From Proteiniphilum sp. UBA5283 (GTDB taxonomy: Bacteria; Bacteroidota; Bacteroidia; Bacteroidales; Dysgonomonadaceae): 9,211 nucleotides of DNA. Position numbers and translations under genes: made by a program. Numbering within the stretch: position 1 is the stretch's first letter; each line of letters begins with the position of its first letter. The notes under the pieces are model-generated. The model saw nothing but the letters and a program-made list of their open reading frames with translations, was not told the origin of the DNA and ran no database searches. Of this stretch, positions 1 through 7,514 are shown in pieces. The stretch is from positions 37,008 through 46,218 of the forward strand of contig DHSP01000041.1 in the NCBI GenBank assembly GCA_002408485.1, read 5' to 3'.

Positions 1-144
1 ATGGCAAAGCGAGATGGGTTAAGCTACAGGGATATTTCAGAACAAACCGGGCTAACCGTAAAGACCATTGAAAACCATGTCTTCCGTGCCATGCAATCGC
101 TGCGCACCAAAGATTTCAATGCCTATCTTTTCTTCTTTGCCTGA
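1..144 (+). CDS. ECF-family RNA polymerase sigma factor, C-terminal fragment (5' end outside window)
   Basis: The frame is open from base 1 and ends at TGA 142-144, giving 47 residues; the gene starts upstream of the window, and the ATG at base 1 is an internal Met. The peptide contains a helix-turn-helix of sigma-70 region 4 type: GLSYRDISEQTGLTVKTIEN followed by HVFRAMQSLR, matching the usual G-[LY]-[SY]-x-E-I-A-x-x-[LT]-G-x-[ST]-x-x-T-[VI]-x-x-x-[IV]-x-x-A pattern that binds the -35 region. Only this DNA-binding end is visible; region 2 is missing. The next gene is a FecR-type anti-sigma factor, the standard partner of ECF sigma factors that control TonB-dependent receptors in Bacteroidota. 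Inferred role: it drives transcription of the downstream receptor operon when released by FecR. Confidence 0.88.
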   Translation: MAKRDGLSYRDISEQTGLTVKTIENHVFRAMQSLRTKDFNAYLFFFA

Positions 145-159
145 ACAATTGCCCTGAAT

Positions 160-197
160 AAAAACAGACAAGCTGCTCGAGTTACTCCCCTGTTTTT
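160..197 (+). terminator. possible weak hairpin terminator after the sigma factor gene
   Basis: AAAAACAG (160-167) can pair with CTGTTTTT (190-197), leaving a 22-base loop. It lies 16 bases after the sigma stop codon and ends in a T run, which fits a Rho-independent terminator. The stem is AT-rich and the loop long, so read-through or chance is quite possible. Confidence 0.3.
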
Positions 198-218
198 TCA
201 ACCGATAAGCCGCATAGG

Positions 219-240
219 GAAGAATAATTGAAAATTCTTC
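219..240. repeat. 7-bp inverted repeat upstream of fecR-like gene
   Basis: GAAGAAT (219-225) and ATTCTTC (234-240) form a perfect inverted repeat with an 8-base spacer, about 65 bases before the anti-sigma start. It could be a protein-binding site or a leader hairpin. No Bacteroidota consensus promoter was recognised with confidence in 145-304. A TTTG at 267-270 and another at 291-294 are only loosely spaced like -33/-7 elements. Confidence 0.3.
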
Positions 241-304
241 GCGATCGTGTGAGAGATTTTATTTTTTTTGCGTCTCATGTATAGAAAGCGTTTGAAACTG
301 ATAT

Positions 305-1126
305 ATGCAACAGAACAGAAACGACATCGATGAATCTATCCGTTTTGTGGCACAGCACTACCGTCAAGGGGTGTTCGATACTGCAAAAGGGTGGAAAAGG
401 CTGACACATTCACTTCAGGAATTCAGGAGGGTGCAATATCTCTCACTTGTGACACGCGTGGCAGCTGTTGCCCTGTTACTGATAGTCACCGGAGTCGGTA
501 TCTGGATATCGGTAAACCGCCCGAGTCAACTTCTGGCTGAATCCGATAACACCATATTCAGTCTGCCCGATCACACCGAAGTAGTGATGCAGGAAGGGGC
601 AGAGCTGACCTACGACCGTCACTTCGGGAATCGTTACCGTCATGTCTCCATGCACGGCAATATTCGTTTCAGTGTGACACACGATGAGACCATGCCATTT
701 ATCGTTTTTACACCCACAGCCAAGATCACGGTGTTAGGGACAGTGTTCAATGTGTCGGAGAACGATGAAGGAACGGAACTATCGGTTATTTCGGGGAAAG
801 TCCTCTTCACACCCGAGTCACCCGCCGTACAGATTCTTTGTACAAAAGGTATGCGTGTACACTACCGGGAGAAAGGAAAAGAGATCAACGTATTCTCCGA
901 CGACACATCCATCTTCTATAGCGCCGAGCGAAATGAGCTCTCAATCAATAACGCCACCCTCGAACAGTTGCTCATGCTGTTATCACAATACTACAACGTA
1001 CAAATGAAAGCACCTGAAGAAGAGTTGCCGTTGCGTCTGACCAGTACTTTTTCAGGGAAAAGCATCATTGAGATCCTGAACATCATAAATATAACGTTAG
1101 ATTCCCATATACAAATCGTGAATTAA
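305..1126 (+). CDS. FecR family anti-sigma factor (FecR domain plus C-terminal DUF4974)
   Basis: This 273-residue protein is an inner-membrane anti-sigma regulator. A cytoplasmic N-terminal part (residues 1-48) is expected to hold the sigma factor. One transmembrane helix follows (about 49-70, VTRVAAVALLLIVTGVGIWI), then a periplasmic FecR domain (about 84-168) with the signature LGTVFNV at 144-150 and the SGKV turn at 163-166. The C-terminal domain (about 209-272) has the pattern L-x-I-N-N-A-T-L-x-x-L-L-x-x-L-x-x-Y-Y of DUF4974, thought to meet the receptor's STN domain. The length is slightly short for Bacteroidota FecR (often 300-400), mainly in the N-terminal part. The ATG at 305 has no clear Shine-Dalgarno, as is usual in this phylum. 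It follows the sigma gene by 160 bases and precedes the receptor by 15 bases, so it is probably co-transcribed with the receptor. Confidence 0.93.
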   Translation: MQQNRNDIDESIRFVAQHYRQGVFDTAKGWKRLTHSLQEFRRVQYLSLVTRVAAVALLLIVTGVGIWISVNRPSQLLAESDNTIFSLPDHTEVVMQEGAELTYDRHFGNRYRHVSMHGNIRFSVTHDETMPFIVFTPTAKITVLGTVFNVSENDEGTELSVISGKVLFTPESPAVQILCTKGMRVHYREKGKEINVFSDDTSIFYSAERNELSINNATLEQLLMLLSQYYNVQMKAPEEELPLRLTSTFSGKSIIEILNIINITLDSHIQIVN

Positions 1127-1141
1127 CTTTATTCTTTTTTA

Positions 1142-3868
1142 ATGGAACGCTACATCCTCTTTTTTCTGCTGTTCATTTGCCTCCACACGGGAGCATCCGA
1201 ACCGCAAAAAATCACCATCCGCGCAGAACGGAAATCGATCACCGAACTGATCAGACAGATTGAATCCCAAACCGATTATCGCTTTTCATACAATCCTGAT
1301 TTGCTGAAAAAACTTCCACCCATATCGATACGAGTAGAGGATGAAACCATTGAGAACGTGCTGGGAGCTTTATTTGATAAGACCGATATACAGTTTATCA
1401 TTCGTGATAAGTTCATCATCCTGAAAAAACGGCAGAAAGAAATCACCATCAGTGGTTTTATCCATGACCGTGAATCACATGAGACCCTTATATCCGCCAA
1501 CATCATTGATCTTGTTTCCGGACAGGGTGCCGTCAGCAACAATTTCGGGTTTTACAGCCTCACCCTTCCACCAGGGAGTTTAACCCTCCGCCCCAGCTAC
1601 GTGGGATATGCCACCGAACACCATCCTTTTATCGTAACACAGGACACCGTGATCCATTTTTATCTGCGTCCCTCTTCGTCACTGAAGGAGGTCGTGGTGG
1701 AGGGGGACTTGCGAAACCCGATACAGCATGCAGAAACAGGGAAGATCAGTTTTAATGCCGGAACACTGAATGCTGTTCCGGCATTAATGGGTGAACACGA
1801 CGTGATTAAGGTCCTGCAGCAACTGCCCGGTGTGGCAGTGGGTAGCGATGCCATGGCAGGGTTATATGTACGTGGCGGCAATGCCGATGAAAACCTCTAC
1901 CTTGTGGATGGAAATCCGCTCTACCATGTGCACCATCTGTTGGGGCTGTTTTCCACCTTCAATCCCGAGGCGGTGAAAACAATGGATTTTTACAAGGGTA
2001 GCTTTCCGGCGCGGTATGGCGGGCGGCTCTCATCTGTAGTTGATTTGCGGATGAACGACGGAGATATGAAACAGATGTCCGGAACCGCTTCCATCGGGCT
2101 CATCTCCTCTCGCCTGAACCTGCAGGGCCCCATCGTCAAGGATAAAACATCATTCTCTGTCTCGCTCCGCCGCACTTATCTCGACTTGCTTGTGCGGCCG
2201 GCACTCTACTTCATGAACCGGCAAAACAAAAAAGACGATCCGGAAAACCACGATAAAATTGACTTTGCCTATTATTTTTATGATTTCAACGCGAAGATCA
2301 ATCACAAGTTTTCAGACAAGAGCCGTCTCTATCTGAGCTTGTACAACGGCAAAGACAAACTGTTCTTCAAGAACGAATCAAGATACGGAGGTACGAACCA
2401 GTATGACGGAACAACGGGAGAAGCCGAAGCCTATCCGGTTACCAACCACAGCACCGAGACGGCAAACATGGATATCGGCTGGGGAACAGGCATGGTATCG
2501 CTGAACTGGGCTTATGCTGTGAACAGCAAGCTATTTTCCAATGCCACACTGATATATAACCGCTTCAGTTCTGATATTTCGCTTTATTCGGAAAACGAGG
2601 ATTTTTATACAACTACCAATCCTGTGACGGATACAAAAGAGCTCGTGAAAACCTCCCAATTTTTTAATCCTGTATACCGGTCGGGCATCGAAGACTTGGG
2701 TTACCGCCTCGATTTTGATTATGCATACGACAACAATCACCTGATCCGCTTTGGCACAGCCCTCCTGCAACACAACTTCCGCCCCGAGGAGAGTCGAATC
2801 TACCGGAGAGAGACTGATGGGGAAAGAAAAAAAAACGACACCATCACCTATGCCGATGAACGAATCAGGGTGAAAGAGCTCTCTCTCTACGCCGAAGACG
2901 AAATGGCCTTCGGCAAGCGACTAAAGGTGAACGCCGGCATGCATCTCTCCGGCTTCTTCGTGCAGGGAAAATCCTACCTGAGCGCACAACCCCGTCTCTC
3001 GGCACGCTATCTCCTGTGGGACGACCTCTCGATGAAAGCCTCCTACGGCAGGATGAGCCAGTACGTACACCTGTTGCAGAGCAGCTACCTCAACTCTCCC
3101 AACGATTTATGGGTGCCGATCACCAAAAATGTGAAGCCACTCTCCTCCTACCAGTTTTCGGTGGGACTCTATGGCAGATACCATGGTTTTGATCTGTCGG
3201 CAGAGACCTACTACAAGAAATCGTCCAACCAGGTGGAATATAAAGACGGGGCCAGCATCCTTACAGGCAATAGCAGATGGGAGGATCGTGTTGCACAGGG
3301 GATTGGCACATCATACGGCGTGGAGCTGATGGCAAAAAAGAACATCGGCAACAGTTCGGGATGGATCGGATACACGCTCTCATGGGCTGACCGGCAGTTC
3401 CCCGGGGGAGAGATCAATCAGGGAAAGAGCTATCCGGCGAAACAGGACAACCGGCACAAGATCAATGCCGTTTTCATGCACAAGTTCAACCGCAAATTCG
3501 ATCTTAATCTTTCCTGGATCTATGCCACAGGTAACTGGACTACCCTGCCGGAGGAGGAGTATATCAACATGCATGGCGTGAAGGAGCCTTATATAGAGCG
3601 ACGGAACAATTACAAGATGCCCAACTATCAACGACTCGACTTAAGTTTCAATTACTACCGCCACAAGAAGAGCGGCAGGACGGGTATCTGGAATATCAGC
3701 ATCTATAACACCTATGCCCACCACAACTCCTTTCTGGTACTACCTTCAGAGAAATTCGCTCCCAATCCGGACACGGTAGACGGATATCCGCAAAAGGGTA
3801 TTCCGGCATACCAGAGTTACTGTCTCTTCCCCATCATTCCCTCCTTCTCCTATACTTATAAATTCTAA
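1142..3868 (+). CDS. TonB-dependent outer-membrane receptor/transducer with STN domain
   Basis: This 908-residue outer-membrane receptor imports a ligand using TonB energy and signals its presence. Order of parts: signal peptide (about 1-19); STN (secretin/TonB short N-terminal) domain (about 23-95), the periplasmic part that talks to FecR; carboxypeptidase-regulatory-like beta domain (about 102-178, with the typical SNNFGFYSLTLPPG and SYVGY); a TonB-box-like LKEVVVEG (181-188); plug domain (about 195-305) with LYVRGGNADENLYLVDGNPL and GSFPARYGGRLSSVVDLRM; and a 22-strand-type barrel to the end, closing on an aromatic terminal Phe (SYTYKF) as expected for a BAM-recognised strand. The domain layout and the DUF4249 neighbour four bases downstream match a common Bacteroidota receptor class distinct from SusC/SusD pairs. 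The substrate is unknown: siderophore, metal complex, peptide or glycan are all possible. No frameshift or truncation is seen. Confidence 0.95.
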   Translation: MERYILFFLLFICLHTGASEPQKITIRAERKSITELIRQIESQTDYRFSYNPDLLKKLPPISIRVEDETIENVLGALFDKTDIQFIIRDKFIILKKRQKEITISGFIHDRESHETLISANIIDLVSGQGAVSNNFGFYSLTLPPGSLTLRPSYVGYATEHHPFIVTQDTVIHFYLRPSSSLKEVVVEGDLRNPIQHAETGKISFNAGTLNAVPALMGEHDVIKVLQQLPGVAVGSDAMAGLYVRGGNADENLYLVDGNPLYHVHHLLGLFSTFNPEAVKTMDFYKGSFPARYGGRLSSVVDLRMNDGDMKQMSGTASIGLISSRLNLQGPIVKDKTSFSVSLRRTYLDLLVRPALYFMNRQNKKDDPENHDKIDFAYYFYDFNAKINHKFSDKSRLYLSLYNGKDKLFFKNESRYGGTNQYDGTTGEAEAYPVTNHSTETANMDIGWGTGMVSLNWAYAVNSKLFSNATLIYNRFSSDISLYSENEDFYTTTNPVTDTKELVKTSQFFNPVYRSGIEDLGYRLDFDYAYDNNHLIRFGTALLQHNFRPEESRIYRRETDGERKKNDTITYADERIRVKELSLYAEDEMAFGKRLKVNAGMHLSGFFVQGKSYLSAQPRLSARYLLWDDLSMKASYGRMSQYVHLLQSSYLNSPNDLWVPITKNVKPLSSYQFSVGLYGRYHGFDLSAETYYKKSSNQVEYKDGASILTGNSRWEDRVAQGIGTSYGVELMAKKNIGNSSGWIGYTLSWADRQFPGGEINQGKSYPAKQDNRHKINAVFMHKFNRKFDLNLSWIYATGNWTTLPEEEYINMHGVKEPYIERRNNYKMPNYQRLDLSFNYYRHKKSGRTGIWNISIYNTYAHHNSFLVLPSEKFAPNPDTVDGYPQKGIPAYQSYCLFPIIPSFSYTYKF

Positions 3869-3872
3869 AAAA

Positions 3873-5069
3873 ATGAAGCGTCCACAATACATACTGCAAA
3901 CAATACTGCTGATGACTTTGCCGCTCCTTTTTGCCGCCTGTGAGAAAGAGATCAGGCTGAATATGGATGGCTACAAGCCCAGGATTGTGATGAACGGTAT
4001 CATCTCTCCCGATTCACTCATCGAGATAAGGGTCAGCAAAAGTTTTCTCTATACCGACACGTTTACCGAAAAGAGTCGCCTGGGTAATGCTACCCTCACA
4101 TTGTACATCAACGGCGAAGAACGGGAGAAAATGGTGAAGATCGGCACCGAGAGTAATACAAACCATGACCGTCTCGGGTTTCAGTATACCGCATTGATGA
4201 CCCTTTTCCGTTCAACCGTGCGTCCCAAGACAGGAGACCGGATCCGTATCGAGGCCTCAGCAGAAGGGTTTAATACCGCCTGGGCGGAAACCACCATACC
4301 GTTGCCGCCACAGATCAACCGGATCGACACAGCCACCTTCTTCACGGCACAAAGAATCATGGAGGAGATCAACAACGAATATTATCCCGGTTATGGAGTA
4401 GGCACCCTCTACCCTGACAGCATCCATGCAGAGGAACTATACCGCAATCTGCGCATAAGGGCGTCAATCACCACTCCACCTTCCAAGCTGTCTCAATATT
4501 TCATGTTAAGACTGCGAAGCTGCAACGACCGGATACCAGACCACCCGGATATGAACGGATACTTTCTCGGTTTGTATACAAATGATGATCCCATTTTTAA
4601 GGAGAGCTACCGAAGTAGCCTCCTCGAGGATCTCTTAACGGAGGGTCCATCCTACGAAGGAGTAAAATATTTCGACTCGGCAATATTTTCAGACAAGCTG
4701 TTCCGAAACAACAGCTACACGCTCGATTTCTCGATTACCGACTATTATCCGATCCTCACTACCTACGAGAAGACTGGGGAGACAACGGAATGGGGGTATC
4801 CCGTCTACATACCGGTAAAAACGGAAGTGCTCAATCCGCCTCTCGAAGTGCAGTTCACGCTTATTTCTCCTGAATTGTACCCCTATTACCGAAAAGGAAG
4901 ATATGACCCACACAGCGACGAAGAGTCGTTCAGACAGATCTCCGAGCCGGAGATGACCTACGGCAACGTGCACAACGGCATCGGCGTTGTAGGGTCAGTA
5001 TCTACCGCGACGGCACATATTCATCTGCCCCCATTTTCAGGAGGTGGCAACAAGGTACCCAGGAGATAG
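3873..5069 (+). CDS. DUF4249 family outer-membrane lipoprotein, receptor partner
   Basis: This is a 398-residue lipoprotein. The signal peptide runs from MKRPQ through a hydrophobic stretch to the lipobox FAAC, with Cys23 as the lipidated residue (LLFAACEKEI). The mature N-terminus has the DUF4249 pattern: a short charged stretch, then PRIVMNGIISPDSLIEIRVSKSF followed by beta-rich sequence (NATLTLYINGEE) typical of an immunoglobulin-like domain. The family is almost always encoded next to a TonB-dependent receptor, as here (start 4 bases after the receptor stop). The inferred role is a surface-exposed or periplasm-facing accessory that helps bind ligand, analogous to but unrelated to SusD. 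No enzyme motif is visible. It ends the receptor operon, followed by a convergent gene 56 bases away. Confidence 0.9.
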   Translation: MKRPQYILQTILLMTLPLLFAACEKEIRLNMDGYKPRIVMNGIISPDSLIEIRVSKSFLYTDTFTEKSRLGNATLTLYINGEEREKMVKIGTESNTNHDRLGFQYTALMTLFRSTVRPKTGDRIRIEASAEGFNTAWAETTIPLPPQINRIDTATFFTAQRIMEEINNEYYPGYGVGTLYPDSIHAEELYRNLRIRASITTPPSKLSQYFMLRLRSCNDRIPDHPDMNGYFLGLYTNDDPIFKESYRSSLLEDLLTEGPSYEGVKYFDSAIFSDKLFRNNSYTLDFSITDYYPILTTYEKTGETTEWGYPVYIPVKTEVLNPPLEVQFTLISPELYPYYRKGRYDPHSDEESFRQISEPEMTYGNVHNGIGVVGSVSTATAHIHLPPFSGGGNKVPRR

Positions 5070-5125
5070 CCGGTTGCAGATGTGAACAGCCATGTCCCAA
5101 AAATGCCAACACTTGGGGAAACGAC

Positions 5126-6010
5126 TTATAAAAAGAAGATTGAAGCTCCGGCAATACTGATTACCGCCCCGATCACCTGACGGGCGGTGATCTTTTCTTT
5201 AAACATGATGGCAGAGGGTATGATAATGAAGATGGGCGTCAGTGCCATCAGGGCCGAGGCGATGCCTGTCTCGGTATGCTGCACGGCGAAGAGCGACAAG
5301 GCTACACCGACGAAAGGGCCGAATACAGCACCCACGGTGATCCCCTTCATTCCTTCCTTGTCGCCGGCAGCCAGGAAGACCCGCTTCCACCTGCGCATAA
5401 CGGTGACCAGCAGGGCAAAAGCAACAAACCCGAAGATGGCTCGTATCTGCGTGGCCGCCACTGCATCGTAATCGCCCATCCCCTTTTTACTGAGAATAAG
5501 GCCAACCGCCTGTCCGAGGGCACCACCCAATGCATAGAGAAATCCCCGTAGCGGCACATTCAGTTTCAATCTTTTTCCAGCCACCACAATCATGATGCCC
5601 GCCACACTTACCACGATACCCAGTATGCTCTTGGGCGACAGGATCTCCTGCAGAAAAAACCAGCCGATGACGGCAGTGATCATGGGGGCGAGGCTCATCA
5701 CCAGTTGAGAGGTACGGGATCCGATAATAAGATAGGATCTGAACAAAAACAGATCCCCCAGGAAAAAGCCAACGATACCCGATATACCCAACCAGAACCA
5801 GTTGTAAGCGGTGGCATCCATCGGAAAAAACATGCCACGCGTAGCAAGCGTGGTAAGTCCCAGGAAGATAACTCCCAGAAATATACGGATGATATTCACC
5901 GACAGCGATCCCACCCGCCGTCCGGCTTTCTCAAAGAAGATGGCACTCAGTGTCCAGCAAACAGCCGTCAGCAAAGAGGCTATTTCACCAATGTGTGTTT
6001 GAAGAAGCAT
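5126..6010 (-). CDS. EamA/DMT superfamily membrane transporter
   Basis: This 294-residue integral inner-membrane protein is built of two tandem EamA repeats (about 8-143 and 153-293), each predicted as five helices, ten in total. Recognisable pieces are SLLTAVCWTLSAIFFEKAG at the first helix, SLAPMITAVIGWFFLQE at the end of repeat one, and LMALTPIFIIIPSAIMFKEK as the equivalent in repeat two. The Pro in APM/TP and the acidic residue after the helix are the usual EamA landmarks. The drug/metabolite transporter superfamily exports amino acids, nucleobases or other small metabolites; the substrate cannot be told here. The gene is convergent with the receptor operon and has its own likely promoter at 6054-6061, so it is probably an independent single-gene unit. 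Its base composition resembles the left part of the window, not the AT-rich right part. Confidence 0.93.
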   Translation of the reverse strand: MLLQTHIGEIASLLTAVCWTLSAIFFEKAGRRVGSLSVNIIRIFLGVIFLGLTTLATRGMFFPMDATAYNWFWLGISGIVGFFLGDLFLFRSYLIIGSRTSQLVMSLAPMITAVIGWFFLQEILSPKSILGIVVSVAGIMIVVAGKRLKLNVPLRGFLYALGGALGQAVGLILSKKGMGDYDAVAATQIRAIFGFVAFALLVTVMRRWKRVFLAAGDKEGMKGITVGAVFGPFVGVALSLFAVQHTETGIASALMALTPIFIIIPSAIMFKEKITARQVIGAVISIAGASIFFL

Positions 6011-6053
6011 GAAAAATGACGTACAACGTTGCGCATTCAGAATAAAAATTTCG

Positions 6054-6061
6054 CAAATATA
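6054..6061 (-). promoter_or_regulatory. Bacteroidota-type -7 promoter element for the DMT transporter
   Basis: On the minus strand these bases read TATATTTG, an exact match to the Bacteroidota -7 consensus TAnnTTTG. It lies 43 bases upstream of the ATG at 6010, giving a predicted leader of roughly 35-40 bases. A TTTG -33 element at the usual distance is not evident, so the assignment rests on the -7 match and its position. Confidence 0.5.
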
Positions 6062-6085
6062 CGTTGTTTTGTAGGATATTATTAA

Positions 6086-6553
6086 TCACCTCTGACAAAA
6101 ACTTATTCTTAATATGTTTTTCAGAAAGAGTTCACTATCCCTTAAATCTCCTCTAAAGACTATTCTTGAACAGTCATCAATAATAATTACAGTCGGGTAA
6201 ACCGTTATTTCTAATTCTGTCGCATCATTTCTTTCAATTGTGAACATCGGTAAGTTAATATTACGCCTTTCTACTACTTCAAATAAGTTGACGGTGTCAT
6301 TATACGTAACACCCGAGGCATAGAATCGGATATCGCTATACCCATTATTATCAATATACAGCTTCTGAAATAGGGGAAATTCTTTAAAACAACTTCCGCA
6401 ACCCTCATACCAACAATCCAACACCAATGTTTTCCCTTTACTTTGATATAATGAGATTGTATTTCCTCATTCGCCGTTCAAATGAATATCTTCGATTAAC
6501 AGCCTATTAACTTTTCCTGTGATCGGGCCAAAGTTTATCCAATGAAAAAACAA
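6086..6553 (-). pseudogene. TlpA/thioredoxin-like protein, disrupted (in-frame TGA and upstream frame break)
   Basis: Reading on the minus strand, one frame is open from 6553 to 6086 except for a TGA at 6467-6469. Before the stop it reads INFGPITGKVNRLLIEDIHL, then NGE; after it, GNTISLYQSKGKTLVLDCWY. Together these form the usual start of a TlpA-type thioredoxin domain (Gx..f.l.d..G..isL...kGK.lvldfW). The active site is CGSC (W-Y-E-G-C-G-S-C-F-K-E-F-P) and the cis-Pro loop is VYPTVIIID, so the rest of the fold down to FCQR looks complete. Family members are periplasmic or lipid-anchored thiol-disulfide oxidoreductases. No signal peptide or start is visible in this frame: it is closed by TGA at 6554-6556 beside a T6 run, where a one-base slip would join it to another open frame upstream. 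A shorter product starting after the TGA (TTG at 6427) would lack the domain's first strands. Recoding of the TGA is not supported. Confidence 0.7.
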
Positions 6554-6823
6554 TCATATCCCCAAAACCACATACAAATATACCCGCTTCTAATAAATGC
6601 CACCATATTTCCCTTTTATGAACAATAAGTAGCCAAAGAATATTCCAGACAAGACAACGAGAAAATTGACCTCCCGTCCATCCAGACGATCATGCAGACT
6701 TCTTCCAGGGACCGGTTTTGCCTGGCTATGATATAGTTCGTGGAATACTCCCAGGCAAAGCCTACAAAGTGGAAGTAATTACTTATTTTCGTACGACAAT
6801 TTCACGACTTTAAAAATTTGCTT
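6554..6823. other. gene-poor stretch with decayed coding remnants
   Basis: No intact gene is visible. On the minus strand three frames are each open for part of the way. One (about 6689-6503) contains hydrophobic, tryptophan-rich sequence (WNILWLLIVHKREIWWHLL, then FVCGFGDMIVF). Another (about 6775-6589) has a membrane-like segment NFLVVLSGIFFGYLLFI before a TAG. The right part (6661-6775) is GC-richer than its surroundings and holds an inverted repeat listed separately. A second TATATTTG, identical to the DMT promoter element, occurs on the minus strand at 6575-6582 and could have served the disrupted TlpA-like gene. The mixed frames suggest an old, mutated upstream part of that gene or of a neighbour, not a functional gene. 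Confidence 0.45.
6661..6775 (+). repeat. GC-richer repeat-like patch with inverted repeat (copy A)
   Basis: Within an AT-rich area this patch carries GGTTTTGCCTGG (6714-6725) and CCAGGCAAAGCC (6751-6762), an inverted repeat matching at 11 of 12 positions with a 25-base loop. On the plus strand it contains, in order, CGATCATG (6687-6694), TCCAGGGAC (6704-6712), TGCCT (6719-6723) and AGGCAA (6753-6758). The same four words occur in the same order on the minus strand at 8291-8227. It is probably a degenerate copy of a dispersed intergenic repeat or a mobile-element remnant. The family is not recognised. Confidence 0.4.
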
Positions 6824-7441
6824 TCATTTGTCATAAACTTTTTTTATACCATTTACATACTCTATATGAGTCATTGGAAATTCAAAGCCAAAGATATTTC
6901 CTTTCAATAGCACTTTTTTAGTCGTTGGATTGATAAAAATATAATGCCTGTGCTTTTGTAATTCTATGACATAATCAATTGCAAAAATTTCATCTCCAAT
7001 ATGAATATACTCTTCCGAAATAGTATTAATCATATTCCTAATGGTTTTCTTTCCAAGAATTTGTAATGGATGTTCTGTAAAAAATCTTGCGGAAGAGGGA
7101 ATATTCTCACTTATATCGTCATTACTCCTGTAAAAAACAGTAGACCAACCAATACTGATATTCTCATCAAAATTCTTTTTCACAAACTTCCTTGCTTCTC
7201 TTTTGTGTTTCATTATTCCCACAAATTCATAAGACAAGAAATCAATATCTTCTCCATTCTCAACATATAGGGGGAAATTTTTGAACAGGTTTTTTATATT
7301 ATCCTCGCTTTTAATTATGGGTAATCCGTATTCATACAGGTTAGTGCCTGTTCCATTAAGCTCAGGAGGGGTTTGAGAGTATGCATTCTCTAAATTACAC
7401 AAACTAAGACTAAAAAGAAAAAGACCAATTAAATGTTTCAT
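6824..7441 (-). CDS. secreted protein of unknown function (about 205 residues)
   Basis: I do not recognise this family. The preferred start is the ATG at 7441, because MKHLIGLFLFSLSLCNLENA then forms a standard signal peptide ending YSQ, with the mature protein starting near TPPELNG. An ATG at 7474 would add 11 residues (MNMMNPKYFSG) with no clear benefit. No lipobox is placed correctly, so it is probably periplasmic or exported, not lipidated. The mature part is mixed alpha/beta. It has a basic stretch (MKHKREARKFVKKNF), then GWSTVFYRSNDD, and a beta-rich end with HRHYIFINPTTKKVLLKGNI. There are no cysteines in the mature chain, no transmembrane helix and no recognised catalytic motif. It sits 73 bases downstream of the 206-residue secreted protein gene in the same direction, with a perfect palindrome between them, so the two are likely co-transcribed. 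AT-rich codon use fits its cluster. Confidence 0.7.
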   Translation of the reverse strand: MKHLIGLFLFSLSLCNLENAYSQTPPELNGTGTNLYEYGLPIIKSEDNIKNLFKNFPLYVENGEDIDFLSYEFVGIMKHKREARKFVKKNFDENISIGWSTVFYRSNDDISENIPSSARFFTEHPLQILGKKTIRNMINTISEEYIHIGDEIFAIDYVIELQKHRHYIFINPTTKKVLLKGNIFGFEFPMTHIEYVNGIKKVYDK

Positions 7442-7491
7442 ACCTGAAAAATATTTAGGATTCATCATATTCATCTAAGCATATCGGAGTG

Positions 7492-7514
7492 ATATTCGTG
7501 ATAATCACGAATAT
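7492..7514 (-). repeat. perfect 11-bp inverted repeat directly after a stop codon
   Basis: ATATTCGTGAT (7492-7502) and its exact reverse complement ATCACGAATAT (7504-7514) are separated by a single A. On the minus strand it begins at the base after the TGA of the 206-residue gene (7515-7517) and lies before the start of the next gene. As RNA it would form a 10-bp stem with a 3-base loop. No T run follows, so it is not a standard intrinsic terminator. It may stabilise or separate the upstream message, or be a dimeric protein's operator. Confidence 0.55.

Noticed and set aside
750..1007. Second open frame within the FecR gene
   Set aside because: It is an alternate frame of a gene with clear FecR and DUF4974 domains and shows no domain of its own.
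5096..5117. Possible terminator between the convergent receptor operon and transporter gene (CCCAA pairing with TTGGG)
   Set aside because: The stem is only five pairs with a 12-base loop and no T tract on either strand, too weak to call.
5187..5551. Plus-strand open frames of 91-94 codons opposite the DMT transporter
   Set aside because: They overlap a well-supported membrane protein gene on the other strand, lack recognisable domains and look like antisense shadows.
6467..6469. Selenocysteine or alternative code reading of the TGA
   Set aside because: The position is not a redox residue, no insertion element was seen, and neighbouring genes use TGA as a normal stop.
6589..6689. Membrane-protein-like reading suggesting a lipoprotein signal peptidase or similar enzyme
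   Set aside because: Hydrophobic pieces appear in two different frames and the paired catalytic aspartate motifs of that family are not present.
6661..6780. Plus-strand fragment reading EKIDLPSIQTIMQTSSRDRF as a transposase remnant
   Set aside because: It looks protein-like but is interrupted by stops and I could not match it to any transposase motif.
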